The notes beneath the pieces were generated by a model that had not been told where the DNA came from, ran no database searches, and saw nothing but the letters and a program-made list of their open reading frames with translations. DNA of 64,000 nucleotides from Botrimarina colliarenosi (lineage in GTDB: Bacteria; Planctomycetota; Planctomycetia; Pirellulales; Lacipirellulaceae): the NCBI RefSeq assembly GCF_007859955.1, contig NZ_SJPR01000004.1, positions 472,731-536,730 of the forward strand, in the 5' to 3' direction. Shown here one piece after another: positions 1 to 9,625 of the stretch; within the stretch, counting starts at the first letter, position 1, and every line of letters begins with the position of its first letter. A program made the translations under genes and the position numbers.

Positions 1-88
1 CCTCCAGGGGACACGCCCAGGCGATCAAGACCGCGAGGAGGGCCGCAGGTCGCCCGTGTCGAACATCGAACCTGGAGTGGCAAGGCAT
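1..88 (-). CDS. Possible N-terminus of a secreted protein, cut by the window edge
   Basis: Reading the minus strand from an ATG at position 88, the frame stays open to the window edge. It encodes a basic stretch followed by a hydrophobic core (RPAALLAVLIAWACP), which looks like a signal peptide and could include a lipobox-like Cys. Only 29 residues are visible, and no clear Shine-Dalgarno precedes the ATG. It would be divergent from the lipoprotein gene starting at 424. The product cannot be named, and the frame may be chance. Confidence 0.35.
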   Translation of the reverse strand, partial: MPCHSRFDVRHGRPAALLAVLIAWACPLE

Positions 89-423
89 TTCGGCGGGAGG
101 TTCTGACGCCACCGAGCACGCAGCCACGGCGGGGAAGGATAAACGGCTTGCTTTTCGCGCTAGCATCCGCGCACGAATCCACTACCGCGGCTGAGCTGCG
201 GGCAGCGCCCCTACGGTAACCCCACCCAGCATCGCCCGCAAGTTTTTCTTAAACCATTTTATGCCAACGACTTATGTGATGCGGCCACCGGCGTCCCCAC
301 CCGTCTCGGCCGAAAGGACCATCCCTACAGTTTGCCTAATCGGCACGACTGCTATTGCCGATACCGCTGGTAAGGCTTGCCGCGTATCGGTACGCCAACG
401 CTCTCGCCCGCTCGACCCAAGTC
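89..423. other. Intergenic region upstream of the export genes
   Basis: No gene is supported here. The stretch around 240-265 is locally AT-rich (TTTTTCTTAAACCATTTTAT) inside otherwise GC-rich DNA, as expected of a promoter region for the lipoprotein/export pair. I could not identify a convincing -35/-10 pair. The short open frames here are shadows of the lipoprotein gene or chance. Confidence 0.4.
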
Positions 424-1218
424 ATGCTCCGAGGCATTCCCACCGTCGCCTTTGCACTGCTCTGCCTCGGCAACTCCGGGTGCAGCGTTTGGCGGTACGC
501 CCGGCTGTCTTGTATCGAAGAGCCGAAACTCTTCTGCGAGCGTGAGGACGACCTCGCGAGCTTGGCGACTTATCAATCGTGGGCCGACGAGGCTTGGGCG
601 GAAACCGGCGCTTGCTGCCCCGCATCGTGCTTAGAAATCGACTACGCCTGGGGGTTCCGCGAAGGATTCGCCCAGTACGTCTACGCGGGAGGAACCGGCG
701 AGCCGCCGGCGATGCCGCCCCGTCCCTACTGGCAAGTCGATCAGCGGACGGCGGAAGGCGCCGCGGCCGTCAATAGCTGGTTCGCCGGCTACCGCCATGG
801 CGCGAGTGTCGCCCGTGAAGGCGGATACCGTGCCGCCACGACTGTGCGTCTGTCGGGATCGCTCAAGGACTGCGACGCCTGCGGATGCCCCACCGATCCG
901 GCGAACCCTCCGCAAGAGATGGTCCCTTCGGAACCGATGTCCGGGCCGACGTTTGAGTCGCCTGCTCAGATGCCGCCGCCGAGCGAAATCATCATCCCCC
1001 TGCAGACTCGGCCGACGGATACACAGTCGGATCCGCCGTCGCAACCGGAGGACTCCTCCGAATTGCGAATCCCGTCCCTCGAACCGACGCCGAACCGAAC
1101 GACGGCGCCAGAAGCGGCGCTAACGCCGCGGCCGCGGGTCGAGCTCGGAGGCGCCGGCCAACCAGCGGCTCGGGTCACGAGAGTTGAACAAACCGCCCTC
1201 TTCGAGATCGTAAGGTGA
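424..1218 (+). CDS. Putative lipoprotein, function unknown
   Basis: A 264-residue protein if translation starts at the ATG at 424. This start is preferred over the upstream in-frame start at 355 because it puts a signal peptide at the very N-terminus: MLRGIPTV, a hydrophobic core, then a lipobox-like LGNSGC. The first half contains several Cys (CC and C-x-C pairs) and Trp/Tyr-rich segments. The C-terminal third is Pro/Ser/Thr-rich and likely disordered. It ends 11 bases before the Wza-type export gene, so the two are probably one operon. I recognise no catalytic domain. Its position suggests a role at the envelope linked to polysaccharide export, which is inference only. Confidence 0.7.
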   Translation: MLRGIPTVAFALLCLGNSGCSVWRYARLSCIEEPKLFCEREDDLASLATYQSWADEAWAETGACCPASCLEIDYAWGFREGFAQYVYAGGTGEPPAMPPRPYWQVDQRTAEGAAAVNSWFAGYRHGASVAREGGYRAATTVRLSGSLKDCDACGCPTDPANPPQEMVPSEPMSGPTFESPAQMPPPSEIIIPLQTRPTDTQSDPPSQPEDSSELRIPSLEPTPNRTTAPEAALTPRPRVELGGAGQPAARVTRVEQTALFEIVR

Positions 1219-1229
1219 GGCGGCCGGCC

Positions 1230-2609
1230 ATGAACCTCTGCACAAGTCCACCGCATCACTCGGCGCGATCCGCGCGACATTCCGTCGATGCGTGCCGCCT
1301 CGCGATGGTGGCGCTCGCGGTCGCCAGCCTCGCCGGTTGCGCGGCGTTCACCAACCCGGTTGCGAACGGCATCCCGGTTCGGATGGTGCCAGATGACTTG
1401 CTGGCCGAGTCGCGCGAGGGTTACGAGCCGATCAACCTGGCGATGCTCCGGACGGAGCCGCCGAAGAAGTTCTTGCTCGACGCGGGCGATACGCTCGGCA
1501 TCTACATCGAAGGGATCATCGGCGACGCGAGTACGCCGCCCCCGGTGAACCTCCCGTCGTCTTCGGACCTGCCGCCGGCGATTGGGTACCCTTTCCCGAT
1601 CCGCGACGACGGCGCTATCTCGCTGCCGCTGGCCGGATCGGTCCATGTCGCCGGGATGACGATCGAGGAAGCGGAAGACGCCGTCATCCGCGCTTACCTC
1701 GACAAGGAGATCATCCGCGAAGAAGACTTCCGGATCATTGTCACGCTGCTCCGGGCGCGGACGGTGCGGGTCCTGGTCGTCCGAGAGGATGGCCGCAATC
1801 CCTCGTTGACCATTCGCAATCCCGGCCTGCGCGGCATCGGGTCGGCGTCCACCACCGTGGGCGGCGAAACATCGCCGACGGGGGACACGTTGGAACTTCC
1901 CATCTACGAAAATGACCTGCTCAATGCGTTGACGCAGACGGGCGGGGTGCCCAACAGCGGGATCACGCCCGAGGCTGTTATTTACCGGGGCTACGCCCCC
2001 GGTGAGGATTTGCCGAACACCGTCGCCGTCGGGGGGGCGACGTGCCCTTGCGACGACCTGCAGAGTGGCAAAGAGGTGATCCGGGTGCCCCTACGGAAGC
2101 GGTGCGACGAACGGGTCTCGATCCCACGGGAGAACATCGTGCTGCAGGACGGCGACATCGTCACGCTCCGCGCGCTCGAGCCCGAACGCTTTTACACGGG
2201 CGGGCTGCTCCCGGCGGGAGAGCAAGTCTTGCCGTACGACTACGACCTCACCGTCATCGAAGCGGTGCTACGCACGAACGGCCCGCTGGTTAACGGCGGC
2301 GTCAACAGCAGCAACCTCAACGGCAATATTGTCGGCGGCGGTCTAGGGAACCCCTCTCCCAGTCAACTCACCGTGCTACGCAGCCTGCCTAACGGGCAGC
2401 GTGTCAACATCACGGTGAATCTCAACGAGGCTTTGCGCGACTCACGGATGAATATCCTCGTCCAGACAGATGACATCCTGTTGCTGCAGGAGAACCGGGA
2501 CGAAGCTCTCAGCCGCTACTTCTTCAACAGCGTCTTCCGGATGGACTTCTTCTTCCGGGTGCTGAACCGGAACGACGGCCAAGGATCGGCGTCCCTCGTC
2601 CTGCCGTAG
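1230..2609 (+). CDS. Wza-type polysaccharide export lipoprotein
   Basis: A 459-residue outer-membrane polysaccharide export protein. The ATG at 1230 is preferred over the GTG at 1215 because AAGGTGAGG lies about 9 bases upstream of the ATG and the signal peptide then ends in a lipobox (ASLAGC). The segment after the lipobox has the Poly_export pattern (FLLDAGDTLGIYIEG ... YPFPIRDDGAISLPLAGSV ... MTIEEAEDAV). It is followed by SLBB-like segments, including NIVLQDGDIVTL. This family forms the outer-membrane exit channel for exopolysaccharide and works with a Wzc-type co-polymerase, encoded here at 4607-6856. A terminator-like hairpin follows the gene. Confidence 0.88.
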   Translation: MNLCTSPPHHSARSARHSVDACRLAMVALAVASLAGCAAFTNPVANGIPVRMVPDDLLAESREGYEPINLAMLRTEPPKKFLLDAGDTLGIYIEGIIGDASTPPPVNLPSSSDLPPAIGYPFPIRDDGAISLPLAGSVHVAGMTIEEAEDAVIRAYLDKEIIREEDFRIIVTLLRARTVRVLVVREDGRNPSLTIRNPGLRGIGSASTTVGGETSPTGDTLELPIYENDLLNALTQTGGVPNSGITPEAVIYRGYAPGEDLPNTVAVGGATCPCDDLQSGKEVIRVPLRKRCDERVSIPRENIVLQDGDIVTLRALEPERFYTGGLLPAGEQVLPYDYDLTVIEAVLRTNGPLVNGGVNSSNLNGNIVGGGLGNPSPSQLTVLRSLPNGQRVNITVNLNEALRDSRMNILVQTDDILLLQENRDEALSRYFFNSVFRMDFFFRVLNRNDGQGSASLVLP

Positions 2610-2697
2610 CGAGCGTTCACGACGCGACGGTCCCCGACGAAGACCTGCCACAACTGCGTCTGCTCACACGATTCTGCGGAAGCGTACCTAACGAAAA

Positions 2698-2727
2698 AAG
2701 GCCGCGGTGGGGAGCCACCGAGGCCTT
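2698..2727. terminator. Bidirectional terminator-like hairpin
   Basis: AAGGCC and GGTGG pair with CCACC and GGCCTT around a GGAG loop, with a 2x2 internal mismatch. A run of six A lies on the left and a T/C-rich tract on the right, so it could end transcription from both the export operon (plus) and the convergent minus-strand gene at 2798-3190. Confidence 0.65.
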
Positions 2728-2797
2728 CTCTCATGATTCTTGTCTCGCTAACGACGCCATCAACTCGACTGTGTCAAAAGCGGCGCCAAAAGCGGCG

Positions 2798-3190
2798 TCA
2801 AAACGGCGGGCGCGGGGGCGGCCGGAAGGGGCTCCGCACACGGGGCCGGTAGGTAGGTCGCGTCGTCACCGACAACGGCGTGAACTCAGCCGTAACCGAC
2901 TCGCTGACCGACGTGATGGGTTCCAGCGGGGCGGCCGGCGCCGTCGCTGTCTGCGTCGGGGCTGCCAACGAAGACGGAGCTGCCAACGGCGGCGTCACGG
3001 CAGTATCCGTGGCGAGCACGGGAAAGCCGAGGCGGTCGTTTGCCAGCCGGGTGCTGAGCGGGGCCAAGAACGGATTGCTGATCCGCGTCCAAGTCGCCGA
3101 TCGGCTCGCACGCCCCGCCGCCGTAGCGTCGGTCGCCACGACGGTCGTCGCCAGCAAGGCGGCGAACAAGGGGATTAAGGTGCTTCGCAT
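2798..3190 (-). CDS. Secreted Ala/Pro-rich protein, function unknown
   Basis: A 130-residue protein from the ATG at 3190. An upstream in-frame start at 3226 would add 12 residues before the signal peptide. The N-terminus MRSTLIPLFAALLATTV followed by ATAA fits a Sec signal peptide. The rest is low-complexity (Ala, Pro, Thr), ending in an Arg/Pro tail (RSPFRPPPRPPF). I recognise no domain. It lies between the export gene and the PEP-CTERM gene of the exopolysaccharide region. Confidence 0.55.
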   Translation of the reverse strand: MRSTLIPLFAALLATTVVATDATAAGRASRSATWTRISNPFLAPLSTRLANDRLGFPVLATDTAVTPPLAAPSSLAAPTQTATAPAAPLEPITSVSESVTAEFTPLSVTTRPTYRPRVRSPFRPPPRPPF

Positions 3191-3386
3191 CTGCGGCGTT
3201 CTCCTCTGATGGGCGTAAGTCGGCAAATCCGGTGTACTGGTCCCGCCCTGGGCAAATCGATCCGACGCTTAGGGTCGACGCTGTGGATTCGATCTGGTTG
3301 TGGCGATTGTAACTCTCAAGTCGCCGCGACACAAACCATTCCCGGAGGCAATCGTCAGCCACGCTCCCTGTGGTTGTGCCGGGGGG

Positions 3387-4262
3387 TTAGACCCGACGCC
3401 GAACCATCATGGCCACCAGACCCATAACAGCGGCGACGGCTGCTGATGGTTCAGGGATCTGCTTATCGAACTCACTTGTCTCGAAAACCATGAAGTTGTC
3501 GAAGTACGCGGTCCCCGTCAACGACTGCGATTCCGCATCGAGCGACGCCGCTAACGCGGCGATGTCGGCGTCGGTGAACTGGTCGACCCCGGCGAACTCA
3601 AAGTCGGTCGTGAACAGCGGGACGCCGTTAAGAAACCCGTGGTACATGTTCACGCTGTAATCGAAGATCATTCGGTAGCTGTTCCAAGCGTCGAAAGCGA
3701 CGGTCTCGCCGCCGGGCGTCGGAATCAGGCCGCTAACCGAGTCGCCGTAAAGCACCTCACCGGTGGCCGCATCGACGCCAAGCATGCCGGCGCGCAAAAC
3801 GGGGTTGCCGTCGTCATCGTTGGCCTCAACGCCGAAGAACGGACCAAACCCAGTGCTCGAGAACGTTTGGTCGACCCGCATGTCCCACTCGATGCAGATG
3901 TACTGCATGGAAGGGTAACCCGAGACGGGGACCGCCCAGCGGTCGTCCGAGTTAGCGGCCCGGTTTACCTCGACGGCCTGACTGCCAGACGCCACAACAC
4001 TCGACTGAACCACAGCGGTCCCGGCGCCGGCAAGCGGCGACTGCAACCATTGCTGCGTGCCAAAGCCACCGGTGGTCGATGCGAACTGCCCTTCGAGCTG
4101 ACCGGTCCCAATAAAGGTGGTCGAATAGCTCGGGGACTCAAATCCTTCGCCATCCACGATGGTGAACGTCGCCGCGGGACTCACCCCGGCGGTCACCAAG
4201 ACGGCGAGCATCGCCTGCGCACAGCGCCAGGCTGAAAAAGTCGATTGAATTGTGGCGTTCAC
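3387..4262 (-). CDS. PEP-CTERM sorting-domain protein
   Basis: A 291-residue secreted protein. The GTG at 4262 is chosen because AGGAG lies 7 bases upstream (caggagcgagctaGTG) and a signal peptide follows (AMLAVLVTAGVSPAA). The body is a beta-rich extracellular segment (DGEGFESPSYSTTF ... SSVVASGSQAVEVNR) resembling jelly-roll/LamG-like exported domains. The C-terminus is a classical PEP-CTERM tail: IPEPS, a hydrophobic helix and a terminal VRRRV. Such tails are processed by an exosortase, and one is encoded at 10826-12508. Four copies of a 12-bp motif lie upstream (see 4365-4429). Confidence 0.85.
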   Translation of the reverse strand: MNATIQSTFSAWRCAQAMLAVLVTAGVSPAATFTIVDGEGFESPSYSTTFIGTGQLEGQFASTTGGFGTQQWLQSPLAGAGTAVVQSSVVASGSQAVEVNRAANSDDRWAVPVSGYPSMQYICIEWDMRVDQTFSSTGFGPFFGVEANDDDGNPVLRAGMLGVDAATGEVLYGDSVSGLIPTPGGETVAFDAWNSYRMIFDYSVNMYHGFLNGVPLFTTDFEFAGVDQFTDADIAALAASLDAESQSLTGTAYFDNFMVFETSEFDKQIPEPSAAVAAVMGLVAMMVRRRV

Positions 4263-4606
4263 TAGCTCGCTCCTGTCAAAGTTGATTAAGCCGAACGCCC
4301 CGTTGTTCGTCTTGCTCGGAAGCAATCCGACGGTTCGAAGGCGTGTTGCGTGGGTACTGTCGACCCGTCTTGGTGGCCGGCCGTCTTTGTGGCCGGCCCG
4401 TCTTGGTGGGAGCCGACCCGTCTTGGTGGGAAGCTTGGCGCCGACGTACGGGACCGGCCTCAGCCGTTCCAGAACGCGGCACCGTCACGAGGCTATTCGT
4501 GGGGTCAGACAGGGTCAACGATAAACCGCTATAAATCCGGCAAAATCACCGCGACCGGTAATAAGCACGCCGGGCCATGGGGCGCCATAAAGGTCGGGCG
4601 GCCTGC
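4263..4606. other. Intergenic region between PEP-CTERM gene and Wzc gene
   Basis: A 344-base spacer with no supported gene. It contains the four-copy direct repeat at 4365-4429. The rest shows no convincing hairpin or RNA. Confidence 0.5.
4365..4429. repeat. Four direct repeats of a 12-bp motif
   Basis: CCGTCTTGGTGG occurs at 4365-4376, 4398-4409 and 4418-4429, with a one-base variant (CCGTCTTTGTGG) at 4381-4392. On the minus strand these read CCACCAAGACGG, about 100-170 bases upstream of the PEP-CTERM start at 4262. Spacing is 16, 17 and 20 bases. The array could be regulator binding sites or simple slippage-derived DNA. Confidence 0.75.
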
Positions 4607-6856
4607 TCAGCTGTCGACTGCCCCGAGTTCGGGTTCGAGGTCTTGCTTCAAAAGACGGCGACGGGAGGGGGCGGGCTCTGGCGCCACTTCCCCCCCGTAA
4701 GCGACCTGTCCGTTGGACCCGTAGCCGTAGGCGTAGTAACCGCCGTAACTCGCCCGATGGAGGGGGGCCGCGTTCACGATCACGCCCAGCCGCTGGGTGC
4801 GAACCTTCAGCAGCTCGTCCCGGGCGCTCACGCTGATGCGGCGCGTCGATCGCTCGGCACGCAGAACCAACAGCGAGCAATCGACCATCGCCGAGATGAG
4901 TCGGGCGTCGGCCACCGGCATGACCGGCGGAGAATCGATGATGATCTGATCGTAGTGTCGCGAGAGTTGCTCCAAGGCCTCGCTAAAGTTGCCGTTATTC
5001 AGCAGCTCGACGGGGCTGGCCGGGATGCGGCCGCAGGCGAGTAGGTCAAGCGAAGGCACCGAGGTGGCGACGACCGCCTCGATCGCTGGGGTCACTCCGG
5101 AAAGGACCGCGGCGAAGCCCGACTCGACCTCCACACCGAAGATTTCATGCTGGGTCGGCTTCCGCATGTCGGCGTCGATGAGCAAGACGCGTTGATTCGC
5201 CTGGGCCATGGCGATCGCCAAGTTGCTCGCGACGGTCGACTTGCCGTCACCCGGCGCCGGCGACGTGACGACATAGGTGCGGGCGTCCCCCGCCAGGCCG
5301 AAGTGGAGCGAGGTCCGCAGCGCGCGGATCGCTTCGGCGGCGACCGAACGGGGCTGCAGCGCCACGATGCGTCCGCCAATGTTGCGTTCGCCCTCTCGGC
5401 TCCGCGCCCCCGTGACCAGGGGAACCGCGCCGACGATCGGCAGCTGCATGACCGAGGCGATCTCTTCGATCGACTTCAATCGATGGTCAAGCAGGTTGCG
5501 TAGCCAAGCGAGGCCAAAACCAAGCATCGCCCCAAACGCCAGCCCGAGGGACAACGTCTTGGGCCGGTCGGGGAAGGTCTGCATCCCCGGCCCGGCGACC
5601 TCGAGGATCGACACGTTCATGGCGCCGACCTCCTCGCTGAGATTCACTTCCTTGATCCGCTCGTCGAGGATGTCACACATGCGGGCCGTCCGGTCGTGCG
5701 CCTCCTGCAACGCATCGAGTTTCGCCGCCTGCTGGCTCACCGCCGTTGCGAGAGCAAACTGCTTGTCGTAGGCGCGTTGGAGCTCGTCACGGCGTTGCGT
5801 CAGCAGCTCGTAGTCTTGCCGCAGGCCGTCGACATAGGCGTTGAGGATCGCTTGCTGCTGCTCGGCTTGCTTGCTGCGCAGCTTGTCGAGCGAGTCTTGC
5901 AGGAGCCGCACCGAGGGGTATCCCGGACCCCATTTCGTCTGTTGCGAGACGAGACTCTGTTCGACCGACTGGATCTGGCCCTCGAGGTCGCTGCCGCGTG
6001 AGTTCGAATGAGCCGAGCGGGCAAGCTCCATGAGGAACGGCGCCTGGTCCGGATTCTCCAGCATCTTCTTCGCACGGGCGTAGCGAGTCTTCGACTCGAG
6101 AAGCTGGATCTGGGTGGCGTTCAGCTCTTGCGACAACGCGCTGAAAAGCTCGTTGACCACGTTCCCTTCTTTCGATTGAATCGCGAGGGAGACGTGCTCT
6201 TGGCGGAAGCTCTCCAACGCCTTCCGCCGCGACTCGAGCTCGTCGTCACGGCGTTGTTTTTCACTCCGCAGGATGTTGACGACGTCGACAACGTTCGTGC
6301 GACGTTCTTCGGCGTACTGGGTGATGTAAGCGTCGACCACCGAGTTGACGATCACCGCCGCATCGGTGGGGTTCTCGAGCTCGATGGCGATATTGATGAT
6401 GTCGTCTCGCTCGCCGACGGCGACCTCCAGCGACTCACGCAACAGCCCGACCGGGTTGTCGGTTTTCCGGAAGGTCTCGAGGGCCGCGTTCTCGGGCGCT
6501 TCGACCGCTGCGGAGAGGACCGACGAGGACCGGATCAATTCCGCCTGGGTGAACAGGTACTTGTTTGAGAACGTGCCCAACGCGTCGCCGTTCAATGCGC
6601 GGGGCAGGTTTTGTTCGACAAAGACGCGCGCCAGGCTCGTGTAGCGAGGCACCACACGCTGTAAGTACAGCCACGACGCGAGGCCGCCCAACAAGGTGAA
6701 CAGCAGGATGAGCCATCGGCTCTGCCAGGCGATCGCAGCGACGTTGACGCCGCCGGCGTCCTCGTCCTGGTCGATGATCATTCCGGGCGCCGGCAGGGAC
6801 GCCGACGACGGCGTCATCGCGTACGTACTAGCGGGGGCGGACGGAGGCAGAGCCAT
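4607..6856 (-). CDS. Wzc-type polysaccharide co-polymerase / BY-kinase
   Basis: A 749-residue inner-membrane protein fusing a chain-length-determinant (Wzz) domain with a bacterial tyrosine kinase. A TM segment lies near residues 48-66 and a second near 436-453, with a long coiled-coil periplasmic region between. The cytoplasmic kinase has Walker A (SPAPGDGKST, about 532-541), Walker A' (LLIDADMRKP, about 558-567) and Walker B (IIIDSPP, about 638-644). A Tyr cluster at 704-720 (six Tyr) is the likely autophosphorylation tail. It controls polymer length and export together with the Wza-type protein. It lies downstream of the O-antigen-ligase-like gene on the same strand. Confidence 0.9.
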   Translation of the reverse strand: MALPPSAPASTYAMTPSSASLPAPGMIIDQDEDAGGVNVAAIAWQSRWLILLFTLLGGLASWLYLQRVVPRYTSLARVFVEQNLPRALNGDALGTFSNKYLFTQAELIRSSSVLSAAVEAPENAALETFRKTDNPVGLLRESLEVAVGERDDIINIAIELENPTDAAVIVNSVVDAYITQYAEERRTNVVDVVNILRSEKQRRDDELESRRKALESFRQEHVSLAIQSKEGNVVNELFSALSQELNATQIQLLESKTRYARAKKMLENPDQAPFLMELARSAHSNSRGSDLEGQIQSVEQSLVSQQTKWGPGYPSVRLLQDSLDKLRSKQAEQQQAILNAYVDGLRQDYELLTQRRDELQRAYDKQFALATAVSQQAAKLDALQEAHDRTARMCDILDERIKEVNLSEEVGAMNVSILEVAGPGMQTFPDRPKTLSLGLAFGAMLGFGLAWLRNLLDHRLKSIEEIASVMQLPIVGAVPLVTGARSREGERNIGGRIVALQPRSVAAEAIRALRTSLHFGLAGDARTYVVTSPAPGDGKSTVASNLAIAMAQANQRVLLIDADMRKPTQHEIFGVEVESGFAAVLSGVTPAIEAVVATSVPSLDLLACGRIPASPVELLNNGNFSEALEQLSRHYDQIIIDSPPVMPVADARLISAMVDCSLLVLRAERSTRRISVSARDELLKVRTQRLGVIVNAAPLHRASYGGYYAYGYGSNGQVAYGGEVAPEPAPSRRRLLKQDLEPELGAVDS

Positions 6857-7066
6857 CGGGCGTCGAATCGGTAAGGAGAGAGCGTGGGAACGCCGAAAGC
6901 GGCCCGGCGGGGCGTCGTCCCGGTCAGGTCAGACGAGCCCCCATCATAACGAGCTTTTTCCTGTGAGGCCAAACTCTCGCAGGCGCCAGCACCAACTCGA
7001 TCCCGTTCCGGCGTCAAGCAGGGCGACGGGGAACGATTGTGCCGGTATTGACGGTCAGTCCGGCGA

Positions 7067-9625
7067 TCACTCGCTGGGCCCTCCCTGACCCTCCGCTGGC
7101 GACGGATCGGGTGAGGCTTCGGCGGGATCGTCCGCCGAACGCCGCCCGGCATCGTCCCAATCCGGCACGGGGAAGGTCTCGTTCTGCTCGACTTTTAGGA
7201 TCAACTCTTCCATCCGCTTGCGGGCCGGCTCCCATCCGGGCTTCAACCGAAAACTGAGTCGCGCCTCGCGGTAGGCCTCCTCGAAGCGTCCGAGTTCCGC
7301 GAGCATGTCGGCGAGTTTGAGCCGCCAGACGACATTCCCATGCTGCAGGGCGAGCGCCTGGCGATAGAGATCGATGGCTCGCTCCAGGTCCCCCTCCTGC
7401 CGTATACGACTCGCGACGGTGACGATTTGCTCCGCAGTAGCCCCCCCCTCGGCGACTTGGGCGGCGGTCAAATCCATCGAATCCTTCCGGAAGTCCTCCG
7501 CCAGGTCGTCTCGACCACGCTGATCCGCTAGGTCGGCGAGGGCGCGCAGGCGTTCATCGTCGCCAACCGCCCACTCGGTTGGCGTTGCGTAGTCCGAGAA
7601 GAAGTCGATCAGCAGCCCCGCCGCTTCCCGGTAGTGGAATTCGCTCAAACCGACACAGCGGCGTAGCAGTGCTTTGGCCCGCTCCGGGTCGGGAGGCACG
7701 CGCAGACACGCGACGCACGCCGCGGCGTAGCAGGCCTCGGGATCGTTGGGGGTTAACGCGTATCCTGTCTCGATCCTGTCGAACCCAGCCAGGTCTCCCA
7801 GCGCAAGCCGCACCTTCCCCTCAAGCGTGTGCGTCGGTCCGTAGGTGGGGCAGAGCGCCCGCGTTTTAACGAGTTCTGCGACGAGTTGCTCGGCGACCTC
7901 GCGGCCGGCGGGCTCCGCGACGAGTTCGCTTGGATCGGCGCCCCCGACGAACGCCTGCCAACGATAGGCGTTCAACCAGTAGGCAAGTTCCACATCGGCC
8001 GGACAAACCTCGGAAGCAGTCTGAGCCGCCGCCAGAAGGTCGACATAGTCGGCCGAATCGCCATCCCAGTCGCTGCGGAGGAGGTCTTGTTCCAAGCCAT
8101 ACGCAACCGACGCCCACTGGCCGGCCTGATAGTCTCGCCACGCGAGTCGGGTGAACATGGCTCCGACAACGAGCACCGCAATCGCGACAGCCAGAGACGC
8201 CCAACTCGGACGGCTGAAGGGGCGAGCGCCGACTGACAGCCGCTCGGCCGATCGCGCCGCCAAAGCGGGCGTCAAGCCGCACATCGCCGCCATCGCACAG
8301 AAGACGGCCGGCAAACGCAGGCCGAAGTCGCCGAGGCTCTGCACCCCGCACGCGGCCAGGGCGTAAAGCACACCGTATAAGGCGTATCGGGTCGAGGACT
8401 TGCTCCGCCGGACCGTTCGGGCGCCCCTGGAGACAAGCGCCGCCAGGAAGAGGCCGACCAGCAGTACGCCGACCGCTCCCGTCTCTTCAAACAGCTGGGC
8501 GTGGTCATTGTCGGCCTGCTCCGCCAACGCGCTCGATTGGGTCGTGTCGAACGCCGGGAAAACGAATCGGTGGGTCCCGAGCCCCGTTCCAACGACCCCG
8601 TGACGCCAACCGACGCCGGCAACCGCGGCGGAGAGCTCGAGCCGGTCGTCGTACGCGGCGCCTACTTCGGCGCTGCTGATCCGCTCATAAAAAGCCTCGC
8701 CGCCGACCATCAGAAGGGTAGCGGCGGCCAGAAACGCCGAGCTGATCACCCACCAGCCCCACGCCCCCTTCTTCTGCCCCAAGCCTCCGACGACCGCCAG
8801 CGCCGAGAGGCCTAACGCCATCCCCAACGCCCCGCCGCGGCTGAACGACAGGGCGATGGCGACGACTTGGACCGCCAGTCCACAGACCAAGACGCCTTGC
8901 TCTTGCAGGTAGCCGTTCAGGCTGACCCGCCGCCGCGAGCGTCCCGCCCGGCGCCGCTGGTCACTTGCCCGGATCAGCAGCAACCCGACGCCGGCCCCAA
9001 TCGAAACGTTGATCAGCTGACAGAAGTTGCTGTGGTTGAGGAAGCTCCCGACCCAGGGCCCGACGCCCAAACCGGGGTCGCCGTAGATGCCTGGCGCTTT
9101 GACCGCAATCTGCCCGATCGCCAACACCGACTCGGCGACGCCGACGGTGAACAGGCCCGCCAACAACCACCGGACCGACTCTCCCGACCGGACTCCGATC
9201 GCCACCGATGCGAAGACCGCGGCGCCGAGGAGCAAGTGGGCGAGCCCCTCGCGGGTGGCGGGCGTGTAGTAGCTCACCGTGGCCCACGCCGGAGCCTCCT
9301 CGCTCAAGTCGCGCAGCGATTCGGCCCGAACCGGGGAGAGAATCCCCACGCCTGCGATCGGCAGCGGGAGCAGCTGGAACGCGACGAACAGCGTCAGCAA
9401 AGCGAGGGCGGCGGCTTCGACCCGCATTCCACCGCCGCGCCACCTCCAGGCCGCGGCGACGCCGAGCAACGTGGCCGCCAGCGCCAGCAGCGGCTGGAGC
9501 CAGGCCGAGACGCCTCCGTAGGCGACCGTCGAGACAGCGACGACCGCCACAACCGCCCCGACCACAGCAAGCGACCGCCGCCTCTCGGTGGGGTTGGGCA
9601 GCGGCGGGAGGGGGGGCGGGTTCAC
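7067..9625 (-). CDS. O-antigen ligase / polymerase family protein with TPR region
   Basis: An 852-residue membrane protein starting at a GTG. The first half has about ten or more TM helices and a Wzy_C-like region (loop with VGVGPWVGSFLNHSNFCQL and GTGLGTHRFVFPAF). This resembles O-antigen ligases and exopolysaccharide polymerases that act at the periplasmic face. The C-terminal third is soluble and helical, with TPR-like units (AIDLYRQALALQHGN ... ADMLAELGRFEEAYREA). The ligase-plus-TPR layout is common in exosortase-linked EPS loci. The acceptor or polymer cannot be deduced from sequence. About 210 bases separate it from the Wzc gene. Confidence 0.78.
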   Translation of the reverse strand: MNPPPLPPLPNPTERRRSLAVVGAVVAVVAVSTVAYGGVSAWLQPLLALAATLLGVAAAWRWRGGGMRVEAAALALLTLFVAFQLLPLPIAGVGILSPVRAESLRDLSEEAPAWATVSYYTPATREGLAHLLLGAAVFASVAIGVRSGESVRWLLAGLFTVGVAESVLAIGQIAVKAPGIYGDPGLGVGPWVGSFLNHSNFCQLINVSIGAGVGLLLIRASDQRRRAGRSRRRVSLNGYLQEQGVLVCGLAVQVVAIALSFSRGGALGMALGLSALAVVGGLGQKKGAWGWWVISSAFLAAATLLMVGGEAFYERISSAEVGAAYDDRLELSAAVAGVGWRHGVVGTGLGTHRFVFPAFDTTQSSALAEQADNDHAQLFEETGAVGVLLVGLFLAALVSRGARTVRRSKSSTRYALYGVLYALAACGVQSLGDFGLRLPAVFCAMAAMCGLTPALAARSAERLSVGARPFSRPSWASLAVAIAVLVVGAMFTRLAWRDYQAGQWASVAYGLEQDLLRSDWDGDSADYVDLLAAAQTASEVCPADVELAYWLNAYRWQAFVGGADPSELVAEPAGREVAEQLVAELVKTRALCPTYGPTHTLEGKVRLALGDLAGFDRIETGYALTPNDPEACYAAACVACLRVPPDPERAKALLRRCVGLSEFHYREAAGLLIDFFSDYATPTEWAVGDDERLRALADLADQRGRDDLAEDFRKDSMDLTAAQVAEGGATAEQIVTVASRIRQEGDLERAIDLYRQALALQHGNVVWRLKLADMLAELGRFEEAYREARLSFRLKPGWEPARKRMEELILKVEQNETFPVPDWDDAGRRSADDPAEASPDPSPAEGQGGPSE

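Noticed and set aside
4365..4429. Short repeat array taken as CRISPR
   Set aside because: Repeats of 12 bases with 4-8 base spacers and no cas genes do not fit CRISPR.
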